Source of the DNA: Aquirickettsiella gammari
GTDB taxonomy: Bacteria; Pseudomonadota; Gammaproteobacteria; Diplorickettsiales; Diplorickettsiaceae
Assembly: GCA_963701065.1 (NCBI GenBank)
Contig: OY969558.1
Location: forward strand, 930,001 to 994,000
Direction of reading: 5' to 3'
DNA: 64,000 bases
Positions 35,773 through 44,600 of the stretch are shown one piece after another (within the stretch, counting starts at the first letter, position 1; each line of letters begins with the position of its first letter). The notes under the pieces are model-generated. The model searched no databases. It was not told the origin of the DNA and was given only the letters and a program-made list of their open reading frames with translations. The position numbers and the translations under genes are program-made.

Positions 35773-35777
35773 GCTTA

Positions 35778-36518
35778 CTATTTTTTGTTCCAGCCAAGAA
35801 AATTATAGATATAAAAACGGGCGATGCCTAGATATTCATGAGCCGCAAAATCACTCATTGCAAAATTGTAGCCTAATGGAAGTTTGGAAATAGGGATAGT
35901 AATAAAGTCTGAAGCGATAGGGACAGGATGGATATTAAAATAAGAAAAATAGAGAAGCGCTCGTTTTATAACTAATCCAGAGCTAATCAGTAATATCTGG
36001 TCACGCGCTTGTTTTTTTAAAAGATAACTTGAGAATTCTGCGTTTTGATAAGTGTTTCTGCTTTGAGATTCCAATTGAATATCGCCGGGATTGACATCTA
36101 AAGATAATAAGCCATCTCGATAAGTAGCTGCTTCTGACTTTCCATTGTTAAGTGGATCCCCTCCACTAATTAGGATATGGCAGCTCACTTGAGTCAATTT
36201 ACATGCGCGATATAATCTTGCAGTTTCTATAATCCTAGAGAACGACAGTATACTAGGCTTGATCATATGAGACCCCGGTACTTTACTAGTGCCTGCGCCT
36301 AATAAAAGCAGGGTATTAGTTTTTTTCCAACTAGGGTATCTAGTTTGACTATAAGGGGCTTGTAAATTGTGTAATAAATAAGCAGGAAAAAAACCATCAC
36401 CCACTATTATAAAGCTAATAATTGCAAGTAAGCCCAATATAAAACCTGTTTTTATATAGTTAACTAAGCCGAAAAAAACGCTTAGCACTAAAAAAATAAA
36501 AATAAACACTGTAGACAT
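35778..36518 (-). CDS. DUF218 (YdcF/ElyC/SanA family) membrane protein
   Basis: 246 residues. Two N-terminal membrane segments (about 5-20 and 25-45), then the DUF218 domain: LLLLGAGTSKVPG, CHILISGGDP, QLESQSRNTYQNAEFSSYLLKK and ILLISSGLVIKRALLYF. ElyC in E. coli affects envelope polymer synthesis; activity is not defined. Divergent from the siderophore operon. Confidence 0.82.
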   Translation of the reverse strand: MSTVFIFIFLVLSVFFGLVNYIKTGFILGLLAIISFIIVGDGFFPAYLLHNLQAPYSQTRYPSWKKTNTLLLLGAGTSKVPGSHMIKPSILSFSRIIETARLYRACKLTQVSCHILISGGDPLNNGKSEAATYRDGLLSLDVNPGDIQLESQSRNTYQNAEFSSYLLKKQARDQILLISSGLVIKRALLYFSYFNIHPVPIASDFITIPISKLPLGYNFAMSDFAAHEYLGIARFYIYNFLGWNKK

Positions 36519-36597
36519 ATTAGTTTTTACTTAACTTAAAAAATTAGCATGAGTCATACATTAAAAGAGATAAAAAAAACCAGTTTAGCAGCGATTC

Positions 36598-36625
36598 TTG
36601 ACTCAACCCTAAAACCATGAATAAT
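36598..36625 (+). promoter_or_regulatory. Promoter of siderophore operon
   Basis: TTGACT (36598-36603) and AATAAT (36620-36625) with a 16-base spacer, each 5 of 6 to the sigma70 consensus; 68 bases upstream of the ATG. The region 36620-36638 matches the 19-bp Fur consensus at 11 positions and would overlap the -10 box. Confidence 0.5.
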
Positions 36626-36693
36626 AGCTACCCTTATAAATAATTATGACGATGTCCTAGTTATCTAATTTGGGTTCTATGAAGGAAAGAATT

Positions 36694-38577
36694 ATGCATG
36701 TAATAGAAAGAATTGCTCCTCAAGAAATAAGTTTCAGCGACCAATGGACGCTTTATTCAAATATAATTGACTCCTCCATTAATGAGTATATATCTGAAGT
36801 TAACAAAAACTCTCTAAAGCAATTGTTGTTAGCCTTTTTACGTGAAGGCATTCTCCCTTACCATTATCAAAATAGTACCGTAATTTTTGATCTTCGACGA
36901 TCTAATTATTTTATGTACGTTAACAGGGTTAAATTATTTTCTCTGTTAAGGTTTACCAGTTTCGACAGTTTAATTTTAAAACATAAAACGACTTCTGTAA
37001 AACAGACAATTACTGATCCATTGAAATTACTAGACATAGTTAAGATAGAGTTAAGAAGTGTTTTGAATATGGAACAATGGGTTAAATTTTATAAAGAGGT
37101 TGCAAATCATCTGCAAAATGCTTTACTTTCTACTTGGAAAAAATATAGTATAGGTAAGTTAATCAGTAGGAGTAAAAGAAAATCTCATAGTTTACTTAAT
37201 GTACTGAAATCACCTCAAGTTAGCGCCAATAGTTCATTACAGTTTGAACAGTCAGTATTTAGTGGCCATCCTTATCATCCTTGTGCAAAAACAAAGCTTG
37301 GCTTCACTATTGAGGATACAATTAATTATTCCCCTGAGTTTCAATCTAAAGTAGGTATTTTTATAGCCGCTGTTCAAAAAGAATATGCCCATATTGAGGC
37401 GATGCAATTTAATATAAATTTTACCGAATGGTTCGCCAATTATTATCCCGATGCATGGGAAGCTTGGGAACAAGAGTTGAAAAAAAATAATCTAGAAATT
37501 AAAAATTACATCCCATTTCCCGTACACCCCTGGCAAGTCTACTATTTTACTTTTATATCCCCCTTATTTAAAGATTATCTTGAAAAAAAGATCATTGTTT
37601 TACTTGATAAAGCGAAAGTAATCGCCAGCCCTACTTTGTCTTTTCGTACACTTTTACCTATAGAAAACATTAACGCGCCTTATATTAAATTGCCTGTCGC
37701 CATACAAGCAACTAGTATTGTTAGGACCTTATCGCCGATTTCTACTAAAAATATGCCAAAAATTAGCGGTATGCTTAAAAAAATACTAGAGACAGAAAAT
37801 TATTTTTCTAATCGTTTGGATGTGTTACCAGAGTCTTATGGTCTGCATTTAAAAGGGCTAAATAGTGATCAGGCACAACATTTTACCGCTATTTTCCGAG
37901 ATAATATCAGCAATTATCTTGCTGCCGATGAAGTAGCTATTGTAGTTGCTGCTTTTTTTGAAAAATCTTTTATGAGTGAAACCAATTTATTTATCGAGAT
38001 TATGGAGCTGTCGGGATGCTTAACTTACCATGATGCATTAACTTATTTCCTTCATTATGCTGATCTTGTATTGGGTAGTTATTTAGATCTTTATTTACTT
38101 TATGGTATTGCCTTAGAGGGGCATCAACAAAATACCTTGGCTATAGTTCAAGACGGAAAAATTAAAAGATTTATTGCGAGAGATTTTGATGGTATAGAAA
38201 TCCATAGTGATAGCTTTAAGTCAATGGGTGTTGCACTAAATCTTACCGAAGATTCGCCTTATTTACAGCAAAATAAAGAAACAGTACGAAACCAGCTGTT
38301 GTATACGGTATACCAATTACATTTAGGCGAGTTAGTGCTGTTGCTGGCGAATTATTTTAATTGCGAAGAAAAACCTTTTTGGCATATTGTTAGACAAATT
38401 ACTGAACAAAGATTCTATGCCTTAAAAGATAGAATGTGTCCTTCCATTTGGCAGGCCGAGTTTAATACTATTTTAAACGTACATTGGCCGGTAAAGGCTT
38501 TATTGCGTATGCGGTTAGAAAAAAATTATTTGCGCGATGGTTTGTTTTCTCAGATAGCAAATCCATTAATGCTTTAA
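36694..38577 (+). CDS. NIS siderophore synthetase, IucA/IucC family
   Basis: ATP-dependent synthetase that joins citrate-type acids to amines or alcohols in non-ribosomal siderophores such as aerobactin and legiobactin (LbtA). 627 residues from ATG 36694. The ATP-binding GHPYHPCAKTKLGF motif is near 188-203, PVHPWQ near 275, and the C-terminal FhuF-like region has IARDFDGIEI. I chose ATG 36694 because AAGGA lies seven bases upstream; the frame opens earlier at TTG 36670 and ATG 36679. The MFS gene follows without a gap, so synthesis and export are coupled. Confidence 0.92.
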   Translation: MHVIERIAPQEISFSDQWTLYSNIIDSSINEYISEVNKNSLKQLLLAFLREGILPYHYQNSTVIFDLRRSNYFMYVNRVKLFSLLRFTSFDSLILKHKTTSVKQTITDPLKLLDIVKIELRSVLNMEQWVKFYKEVANHLQNALLSTWKKYSIGKLISRSKRKSHSLLNVLKSPQVSANSSLQFEQSVFSGHPYHPCAKTKLGFTIEDTINYSPEFQSKVGIFIAAVQKEYAHIEAMQFNINFTEWFANYYPDAWEAWEQELKKNNLEIKNYIPFPVHPWQVYYFTFISPLFKDYLEKKIIVLLDKAKVIASPTLSFRTLLPIENINAPYIKLPVAIQATSIVRTLSPISTKNMPKISGMLKKILETENYFSNRLDVLPESYGLHLKGLNSDQAQHFTAIFRDNISNYLAADEVAIVVAAFFEKSFMSETNLFIEIMELSGCLTYHDALTYFLHYADLVLGSYLDLYLLYGIALEGHQQNTLAIVQDGKIKRFIARDFDGIEIHSDSFKSMGVALNLTEDSPYLQQNKETVRNQLLYTVYQLHLGELVLLLANYFNCEEKPFWHIVRQITEQRFYALKDRMCPSIWQAEFNTILNVHWPVKALLRMRLEKNYLRDGLFSQIANPLML

Positions 38578-38580
38578 GTG

Positions 38581-39777
38581 ATGAGCATAACGACATCAAA
38601 TTCTGTGTGGTGTCAGCAGACGCGTTTAATTATATTAGGCCAGCTTATTATTATTACGATGCTTGATATGAGTGATCCTTATTGGCCACTTATTTTAGCT
38701 TCGTTTCATTCTTTTACTGCTCGAACTTTACAATATTGGAGCGGCGCCATTTACATGGCACCATTATTAACTACGATTTTTACGACACTATTATGGACAA
38801 AAATAGGTGAGCGTATAGGCTATAAAAAAATGATATTGCGAGCAGGATTTGCTTTGGCCGCTACTCAAGGAGCATTATTTTTTTTTAGTAACCCATGGTT
38901 AATTTTATCTATTCGTTTGCTTCAAGGTGCTTTAGCGGGTTTTACTGCCGCAGCGCAGGCATGGTCGCTTAAGATAACTCCCGTTCATGTACACAGTCAA
39001 ATAGTTGGACGTTTACAGTCAGCAACAGCGATGGGAAGCATTATAGGGCCAATATTGGGTGGAATTTTAGCTAATTATTATGGTTATTTGTCGATTTTTG
39101 TCACATCAGGAGGTGTTTGTCTGTTGCTCTCCGGCTTACTAGCACATTTTCTTAAAGAAAATATCACTAAAGTGCAAATAACGAAACTTAAAGTTAAGTG
39201 CATAATAAATAAACTCAAACCCTATGAAAATTTATTATTTTTATTAATTTGTTTTACTCAGGCGGCTAGGTGGATGTCGACACCGTTTTTTGCTTTGTAT
39301 GTTGTAGAGCAATTACAGGCTAGTAATATAGTATTAGGAGTTATTTATGCTGTAATGGCATTAATGATGTCTTTGACAACACCAAACCTGGGTCGAATTA
39401 TCGATCGTCAGTCAGATCATTTCTTTTGGTCAAAACGATTCTTGGTCGCAGCATTGTTATTGAGCGGCTTAGTGCAATGTGGTTTTGCTTTTATTACTAA
39501 GGCTTATTTAGCGCTTATATTGAGCGTATTTTGGGGGGGGAGCCTAGGGGTGATTTCATTAGTGTTATTTACCTTTCTATTAAAAGGCATTAATGATGAC
39601 AGACGATCCAAAGTAGTTGGTTTGGGTAATACAGCATTAAAAGTGGGTAATTTATTAGGCATTATCCTTGGTACAGTGGTACAAGCAGAAGCTCATTTTA
39701 TGATAAGCTTTATGCTTATTGGATTCCTTTATTTTGTTTTGGCAATTTTAGCAGGACGTTACGAACTGGCTAGATAA
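38581..39777 (+). CDS. MFS transporter, probable siderophore exporter
   Basis: About 398 residues, 12 membrane spans in two groups of six with a charged central loop (about 195-215). Loop 2-3 signature is GERIGYKKMILRAG and a second half signature is GRIIDRQSDHF. Position directly after the NIS synthetase (stop and start touching, GTG 38578 also possible) parallels lbtA-lbtB of Legionella, so siderophore export is the best guess. The coding sequence holds eight consecutive G at 39533-39540, rare in this AT-rich DNA. Confidence 0.85.
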   Translation: MSITTSNSVWCQQTRLIILGQLIIITMLDMSDPYWPLILASFHSFTARTLQYWSGAIYMAPLLTTIFTTLLWTKIGERIGYKKMILRAGFALAATQGALFFFSNPWLILSIRLLQGALAGFTAAAQAWSLKITPVHVHSQIVGRLQSATAMGSIIGPILGGILANYYGYLSIFVTSGGVCLLLSGLLAHFLKENITKVQITKLKVKCIINKLKPYENLLFLLICFTQAARWMSTPFFALYVVEQLQASNIVLGVIYAVMALMMSLTTPNLGRIIDRQSDHFFWSKRFLVAALLLSGLVQCGFAFITKAYLALILSVFWGGSLGVISLVLFTFLLKGINDDRRSKVVGLGNTALKVGNLLGIILGTVVQAEAHFMISFMLIGFLYFVLAILAGRYELAR

Positions 39778-39849
39778 AGAGCAGCCTCATTTATTGTGTC
39801 AAGGAATGGTCTATTAAGTCTATTTTAAGTAGTGTAAGTTATTTTTCCT

Positions 39850-40248
39850 ATGAAAACTATTGCAAAACAATTCTCTCGTTTTTTTATCGTCGGTGCTTTT
39901 TCAGCGTTAGTCCAATTTTCTATTTTAATAAGTTTAGTCGAAGCATTTACCGTAAAAGCTATTTGGGCCTCCACGTTTGGTTATATAGGTGGGGCCCTCG
40001 TTAATTACTTTTTAAATCATTACTTTACTTTTAAAAGTGATTTATCGCATAAAAAGACTTTAATACGATTTTCACTCAACTCTATTTTTGGTCTTTTACT
40101 TAATTTTACGCTAATGGGGATTTTTTTAATTTATTATTCTTATGTGTTAAGCCAAATAGGAGCGTCTGGTGTTATTTTAATTTGGAATTTCTTAGTGCAC
40201 CGTTATTGGACCTTTGGCTTTAAAAAAGATTCTATTGGTGGGCCGTGA
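39850..40248 (+). CDS. GtrA-family membrane protein
   Basis: 132 residues with four membrane spans, family motifs FFIVGAFSALVQF and YIGGALVNYFLNHYFTFKS near the middle and WNFLVHRYWTF near the end. GtrA proteins are thought to help move lipid-linked sugars across the membrane for O-antigen or teichoic-acid glycosylation. No glycosyltransferase neighbour is present. Its last four codons run into the 3' end of the tRNA-Lys gene (opposite strand). Confidence 0.85.
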   Translation: MKTIAKQFSRFFIVGAFSALVQFSILISLVEAFTVKAIWASTFGYIGGALVNYFLNHYFTFKSDLSHKKTLIRFSLNSIFGLLLNFTLMGIFLIYYSYVLSQIGASGVILIWNFLVHRYWTFGFKKDSIGGP

Positions 40249-40311
40249 TGGGATCGAACCATCGACCAATAGATTAAGAGTCTACTGCTCTACCAGCTGA
40301 GCTAACGGCCC
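40236..40311 (-). tRNA. tRNA-Lys (CTT)
   Basis: Cloverleaf complete on the minus strand: acceptor GGGCCGT/ACGGCCC, D arm GCTC-GAGC, anticodon stem GTAGA/TCTAT with loop CTCTTAA (anticodon CTT), T arm GATGG/CCATC, CCA encoded. CTT reads AAG only, so a TTT tRNA must exist elsewhere. Last of four tRNAs on this strand. Confidence 0.95.
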
Positions 40312-40315
40312 AAAA

Positions 40316-40391
40316 TGGGGTGAACGATGGGGATCGAACCCACGACAACCGGAATCACAATCCGGGGCTCTACCAACTGAGCTACGTCCAC
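40316..40391 (-). tRNA. tRNA-His (GTG)
   Basis: Acceptor GTGGACG/CGTTCAC with encoded extra G at -1 position (40392) opposite C73, as expected for tRNA-His; anticodon loop TTGTGAT in stem CCGGA/TCCGG; CCA encoded. Confidence 0.95.
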
Positions 40392-40426
40392 CATTAAACA
40401 TGCGAAAATCTCCTCATTAGGAAAAC

Positions 40427-40503
40427 TGGTGCGCCTGGCAGGACTCGAACCTGCTACCCTCGGCTTAGAAGGCCGATGCTCTATCCAGATGAGCTACAGG
40501 CGC
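40427..40503 (-). tRNA. tRNA-Arg (TCT)
   Basis: Acceptor GCGCCTG/CAGGCGC, anticodon stem TCGGC/GCCGA with loop CTTCTAA (anticodon TCT), T arm GCAGG/CCTGC, CCA encoded. Reads AGA/AGG. Confidence 0.95.
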
Positions 40504-40723
40504 TTTCCTGATAATGATTTTTATATCTTAAAAATAAAAACTAAAACAACAGCGCTGGTTTCGTCGCCTAAGGTCTAGCGTTCTATGACTTGTTTTTTTT
40601 TAGGCTAATCTCCAAATTATCTCTAAATCTCAAATAAGTATCCGGCTTTACTTAATTATTTTGTCGGGTTAACGATAGTAATTGCTGTTTAATGGACTAA
40701 AGTAAGTGCTTAAGCCTAAAATT

Positions 40724-40800
40724 TGGTCGGGGTAGAGGGATTCGAACCCCCGACATCCTGCTCCCAAAGCAGGCGCGCTACCAGACTGCGCTATACCCCG
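40724..40800 (-). tRNA. tRNA-Pro (TGG)
   Basis: Acceptor CGGGGTA/TACCCCG, anticodon stem CCTGC/GCAGG with loop TTTGGGA (anticodon TGG), T arm CGGGG/CCCTC-type pairing with TTCGAAT loop, CCA encoded. First of four tRNAs in the order Pro, Arg, His, Lys; 220 bases without a gene separate it from tRNA-Arg. Confidence 0.95.
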
Positions 40801-41132
40801 TATTTATTCATCCCAGCCAAACTCGAGCGAAGCATTTAGCACAAGCTCGATGATCAGCAAGAACTTGCGCCAACCGCGGATAGGGATAATACCTGCGCAG
40901 CCGATTAATATCAACTGCTCTATTTATACCTTGTGGCTCTTCTGAACGATATATTTTTCAAGCATTTTTTCTTAAATTTTATCTATAATATCCCTTTTAT
41001 ATTTTGAATTGTTAGATTTCAATGCCCAATCATAAAAAAGGGCTTAAAAAAGCAGCTACCCTCTTATGATATACTGGGGGAGAATTTTTTAAGAAGAGGC
41101 TTTTATAGTAGACCTCATCAATAGAGGGTTTT
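40801..41132. other. 332-base gap between tRNA-Pro and lplT-aas
   Basis: No complete gene. Bases 40807-40950 are richer in GC than their surroundings and, on the minus strand, hold an open stretch of about 47 codons with no ATG/GTG/TTG start (reads ...NRLRRYYPYPRLAQVLADH...). This could be a gene remnant or part of a repeat. The remaining bases are AT-rich and include the likely promoter at 41067-41075. Confidence 0.5.
41067..41075 (+). promoter_or_regulatory. Extended -10 promoter of lplT-aas
   Basis: TGATATACT matches the TGnTATAAT extended -10 form; start of transcription would be near 41082, giving a leader of about 50 bases. No clear -35. Confidence 0.4.
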
Positions 41133-44100
41133 ATGCCCGCATTTACTCAGTTTTCTTTATTGAAAAATCGTCGATTTTTGCCTTTATTGTTAGTTCAATT
41201 CTTAGGGGCATTTAATGATAATTTCTTTAAAAATGCCTTAATCATTTTAATCACCTACCAACTTGTTACACAATCACTCTTATTACAGCAACTTTCAGTC
41301 ACCATAGCCGCTGGATTGTTCATTTTACCTTTTTTTCTGTTTTCAGCGCTCTCTGGACAATTGGCCGATAAACTAAGTAGAAAACACTTAACGATTATTA
41401 TTAAAGCATTTGAATGTTTTTTTATGTTATTAGCGGCATTAGGATTTTATTTTCATACAGTAAGCTTGTTGATGTTCGTTTTATTTTTGATGGGGACCCA
41501 TTCAAGTTTTTTTGGTCCTATTAAATACGCTATTTTACCAGATTTATTAGAGAAAAAAGAATTAATTGCCGGAAATGCCTTGATTGAAGCGAGCACCTTT
41601 ATAGCTATTTTGCTAGGCACCCTATTAGGAGGTTTGCTGGTTGCTAATCATGCGGATATAAGATTAATTTCAAGTATTATGCTTTTTATAGCGGGTTTAG
41701 GTTTATTGGCAAGTTTTTATGTCCCCGCAACGACTAAAGCAAATCCTGATTTAAAACTGAATCTACATTTTATTCAGGCATCGCTTAAAATTATTCAGCA
41801 AGTTAAAACTGAAAAAAAAGTTTTCTTAGCTATTTTAGCTATTTCTTGGTTTTGGTTAATCGGCGCTACTTTTTTAACTCAATTTCCTAGTTTTGCTAAA
41901 AATATTTTACATACAAATGCGAATATAATAACTATTTTTTTAGTGATTTTCACAATAGGTGTTGCCTGTGGTTCGCTTATTTGTAATCGATTATTAAAAC
42001 ATCAGATAAGTATGCGATGGATCCCCATTAGCCTTTGGCTAATGAGTATTTTTATGATCGATCTCTATTTTGCTTCTCGACATCCGATCGACACCACTAA
42101 AAATCTTATTAGCTTTAGTGCATTTTTCTATTCCATTACACATTGGCGAATTTGTTTGGACTTATTAGGGCTGTCAATCAGCGGAGGTATTTATATTGTA
42201 CCTCTTTATACCTTAATTCAAACCGATACAGCGACTGAGCATCGTGCAAGAACTATCGCAGCTAATAATATTATCAATTCTTTATTTATTGTTATTGCGA
42301 GTCTCATTATAGTTTTCTTACTAAAAATCGATTTAACCGTTATTCAGATTTTTTTATTATTAGGTGTAATTAATGTTGGAGTTGCAATTTATGCGACTCG
42401 ATTGATTCCTCAAGGCTTAATCAAACCATTATTACGAAGCGTATTAAAACTTCTTTATAATGTGGAATTAAATGGTTTTGAAAATTATAAAGAAGCCGGT
42501 GAAAGTGTGGTTATTGTAGCCAATCATACTTCGTTTTTAGACGTTGTACTATTGTATGCTTTTTTACCGGAAGAGCTTTTATTTGCTATTAATAGTTTTA
42601 CCGCACGTATTTGGTGGATACGCCCCTTTTTATATTTCTCTAAAGTATTTGAATTAGATCCTTTAAATCCATTAGCCATTAAGACCTTAATTAAAGAAGT
42701 TAAAAAAGGTCAAAAATGTGTGATTTTCCCTGAGGGTAGAATTACCACCACTGGGGCGCTGATGAAACTCTACGAAGGGCCGGGATTAATAGCTGATCAT
42801 GCTAAGGTTAATTTATTACCGATTCGTTTACAGGGTGCGCAATATACACCGTTTTCTCGTTTGCGGGGGAAGGTTCAAATACGTTGGTTCCCTAAAATTT
42901 CTATTTCAATCTTACCGCCGCGCAAATTCATCGTAGATCCTGCTATGAGTAGTCGAAAAAGGCGACAACTTATCAGCAATCAATTGTATGCAATCATGGT
43001 TGAGATGTTATTCCGCAGTACTAATTATAACAAAACTTTGTTTCAATCTTTGTTGGAGGCAAAAGCAATTCATAAAGGTCCTACTAAAATTTTGGAAGAT
43101 ATCACGCGAGTGCCTATTAACTATAATCAATTAATAACGCGTTGTTTCATTTTAGGGCCTTATATTAGCCGCTATACTAATTATCAGGAAACAGTAGGTC
43201 TTTTACTACCTAATATGGTGAGCGCAGTAGTTACTTTTTTTGCTTTACAAGCATATGGAAGAGTTCCAGCTTGGTTAAATTACACGGCGGGGTTTGCTCA
43301 AATAGAAGCTGCTTGTAGCGTTGCAAAAGTTCATTGTATCTTGACTTCAAGAAAGTTTATTGAAGCGGCCAATTTATTTGAACTTATCGCTCGCTTAAGT
43401 GAAAAGGCTATTCAGATTATTTATTTAGAAGATGTAAAGAAGGATATTACTTGGAAGGATAAGCTGCGTGCCGGTTTATTTAGTCGTTTCCCGCACTATT
43501 ATTACTATAAAAAGCTAAAAAAAGGGACAAACCCACATGATCCAGCGGTTATTTTATTTACTTCAGGTTCAGAAGGCGAGCCAAAGGGGGTGGTATTAAG
43601 TCATGAGAATATACAAGCTAATTTGGCACAAATGACCACCCAAGTTGATTTTAACCAACGTGATATTTTTTTTAGTTCGTTACCTTTATTTCACGCCTTT
43701 GGATTAACCGCTTGCGTCATACTCCCAGTATATCATGGGATAAAAACTTTTATTTATCCATCTCCATTACATTATCGTAAAGTACCTAATATGATCTATG
43801 AGTGTAATGCAACGATTATGTTTGGGGCGGACACTTTTCTTGCAGGCTATGGTCGCTATGCCCATCCCTATGACTTTTATAGTATCCGTTATGTTTTTGC
43901 CGGGGCGGAAAAGCTGAAGGATAAAACACGTAAGTTGTGGATGGAAAAATTTGGAATTCGTATTTTTGAAGGTTATGGCGTCACTGAAGCATCTCCGGTT
44001 GTCAGTGTTAACACCCCCATGCAAAACAAACCAGGGACCGTAGGTAATTTTTTACCAGGTATTCGTTATGAAATTGAGCCAGTACCTGAAATTAAGCAAG

Positions 44101-44579
44101 GAGGGCGTTTACTCATATCCGGTCCTAATGTGATGTTAGGTTATTTAAGTAAGGAACTACCAGGGGAAGTTATTCCTCCTAGCCATGGTTGGTATGATAC
44201 GGGTGATATTGTAGAAGTGGATACGGATGGTTATCTTACTATAAAAGATAGAGCGAAGCGTTTTGCAAAAATTAGTGGGGAGATGATTTCGTTAACAGCG
44301 ATAGAGAATATAATTTATGATTTATGGTCAGATAAACACCACGCTATATTAAGTATCCCTGATGCGAAAAAAGGCGAACAACTTATTTTAGTGACAGATC
44401 ATAAGCTTGCAACGCGTCAAGCACTGATCAAATTTTTTAGAGAGAAAGGGTTGTCTGAATTGAGCTTGCCAAGACGACTATACTTTATCGATCTTATGCC
44501 ATTACTAGGGAGTGGTAAAGTAAATTATATGGCGGTAAAAGATTGGCTAGATCAATATCTGAAAACAAAAAGAATTTAA
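41133..44579 (+). CDS. aas: LplT-Aas fusion: lysophospholipid transporter / acyltransferase / acyl-ACP synthetase
   Basis: Brings lysophospholipids across the inner membrane and re-acylates them with fatty acids, repairing membrane lipids or recycling host lipids. 1148 residues in three parts: MFS transporter (about 1-420, starting FLGAFNDNFFKNAL), PlsC acyltransferase (about 430-620; NHTSFLD with H465 and D470, FPEGRITTTG) and AMP-binding acyl-ACP ligase (about 640-1148; FTSGSEGEPKG near 809, GYGVTEASPVVS, YDTGDIVEVDTDGY). In E. coli LplT and Aas are separate adjacent genes; the single-chain form occurs in several gammaproteobacteria. Confidence 0.94.
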   Translation: MPAFTQFSLLKNRRFLPLLLVQFLGAFNDNFFKNALIILITYQLVTQSLLLQQLSVTIAAGLFILPFFLFSALSGQLADKLSRKHLTIIIKAFECFFMLLAALGFYFHTVSLLMFVLFLMGTHSSFFGPIKYAILPDLLEKKELIAGNALIEASTFIAILLGTLLGGLLVANHADIRLISSIMLFIAGLGLLASFYVPATTKANPDLKLNLHFIQASLKIIQQVKTEKKVFLAILAISWFWLIGATFLTQFPSFAKNILHTNANIITIFLVIFTIGVACGSLICNRLLKHQISMRWIPISLWLMSIFMIDLYFASRHPIDTTKNLISFSAFFYSITHWRICLDLLGLSISGGIYIVPLYTLIQTDTATEHRARTIAANNIINSLFIVIASLIIVFLLKIDLTVIQIFLLLGVINVGVAIYATRLIPQGLIKPLLRSVLKLLYNVELNGFENYKEAGESVVIVANHTSFLDVVLLYAFLPEELLFAINSFTARIWWIRPFLYFSKVFELDPLNPLAIKTLIKEVKKGQKCVIFPEGRITTTGALMKLYEGPGLIADHAKVNLLPIRLQGAQYTPFSRLRGKVQIRWFPKISISILPPRKFIVDPAMSSRKRRQLISNQLYAIMVEMLFRSTNYNKTLFQSLLEAKAIHKGPTKILEDITRVPINYNQLITRCFILGPYISRYTNYQETVGLLLPNMVSAVVTFFALQAYGRVPAWLNYTAGFAQIEAACSVAKVHCILTSRKFIEAANLFELIARLSEKAIQIIYLEDVKKDITWKDKLRAGLFSRFPHYYYYKKLKKGTNPHDPAVILFTSGSEGEPKGVVLSHENIQANLAQMTTQVDFNQRDIFFSSLPLFHAFGLTACVILPVYHGIKTFIYPSPLHYRKVPNMIYECNATIMFGADTFLAGYGRYAHPYDFYSIRYVFAGAEKLKDKTRKLWMEKFGIRIFEGYGVTEASPVVSVNTPMQNKPGTVGNFLPGIRYEIEPVPEIKQGGRLLISGPNVMLGYLSKELPGEVIPPSHGWYDTGDIVEVDTDGYLTIKDRAKRFAKISGEMISLTAIENIIYDLWSDKHHAILSIPDAKKGEQLILVTDHKLATRQALIKFFREKGLSELSLPRRLYFIDLMPLLGSGKVNYMAVKDWLDQYLKTKRI

Positions 44580-44600
44580 ATTAATAAATTATCGTAGTAT

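Noticed and set aside
36679..36693. Earlier ATG of the siderophore synthetase
   Set aside because: The AAGGA ribosome site lies after this ATG and is correctly spaced for ATG 36694.
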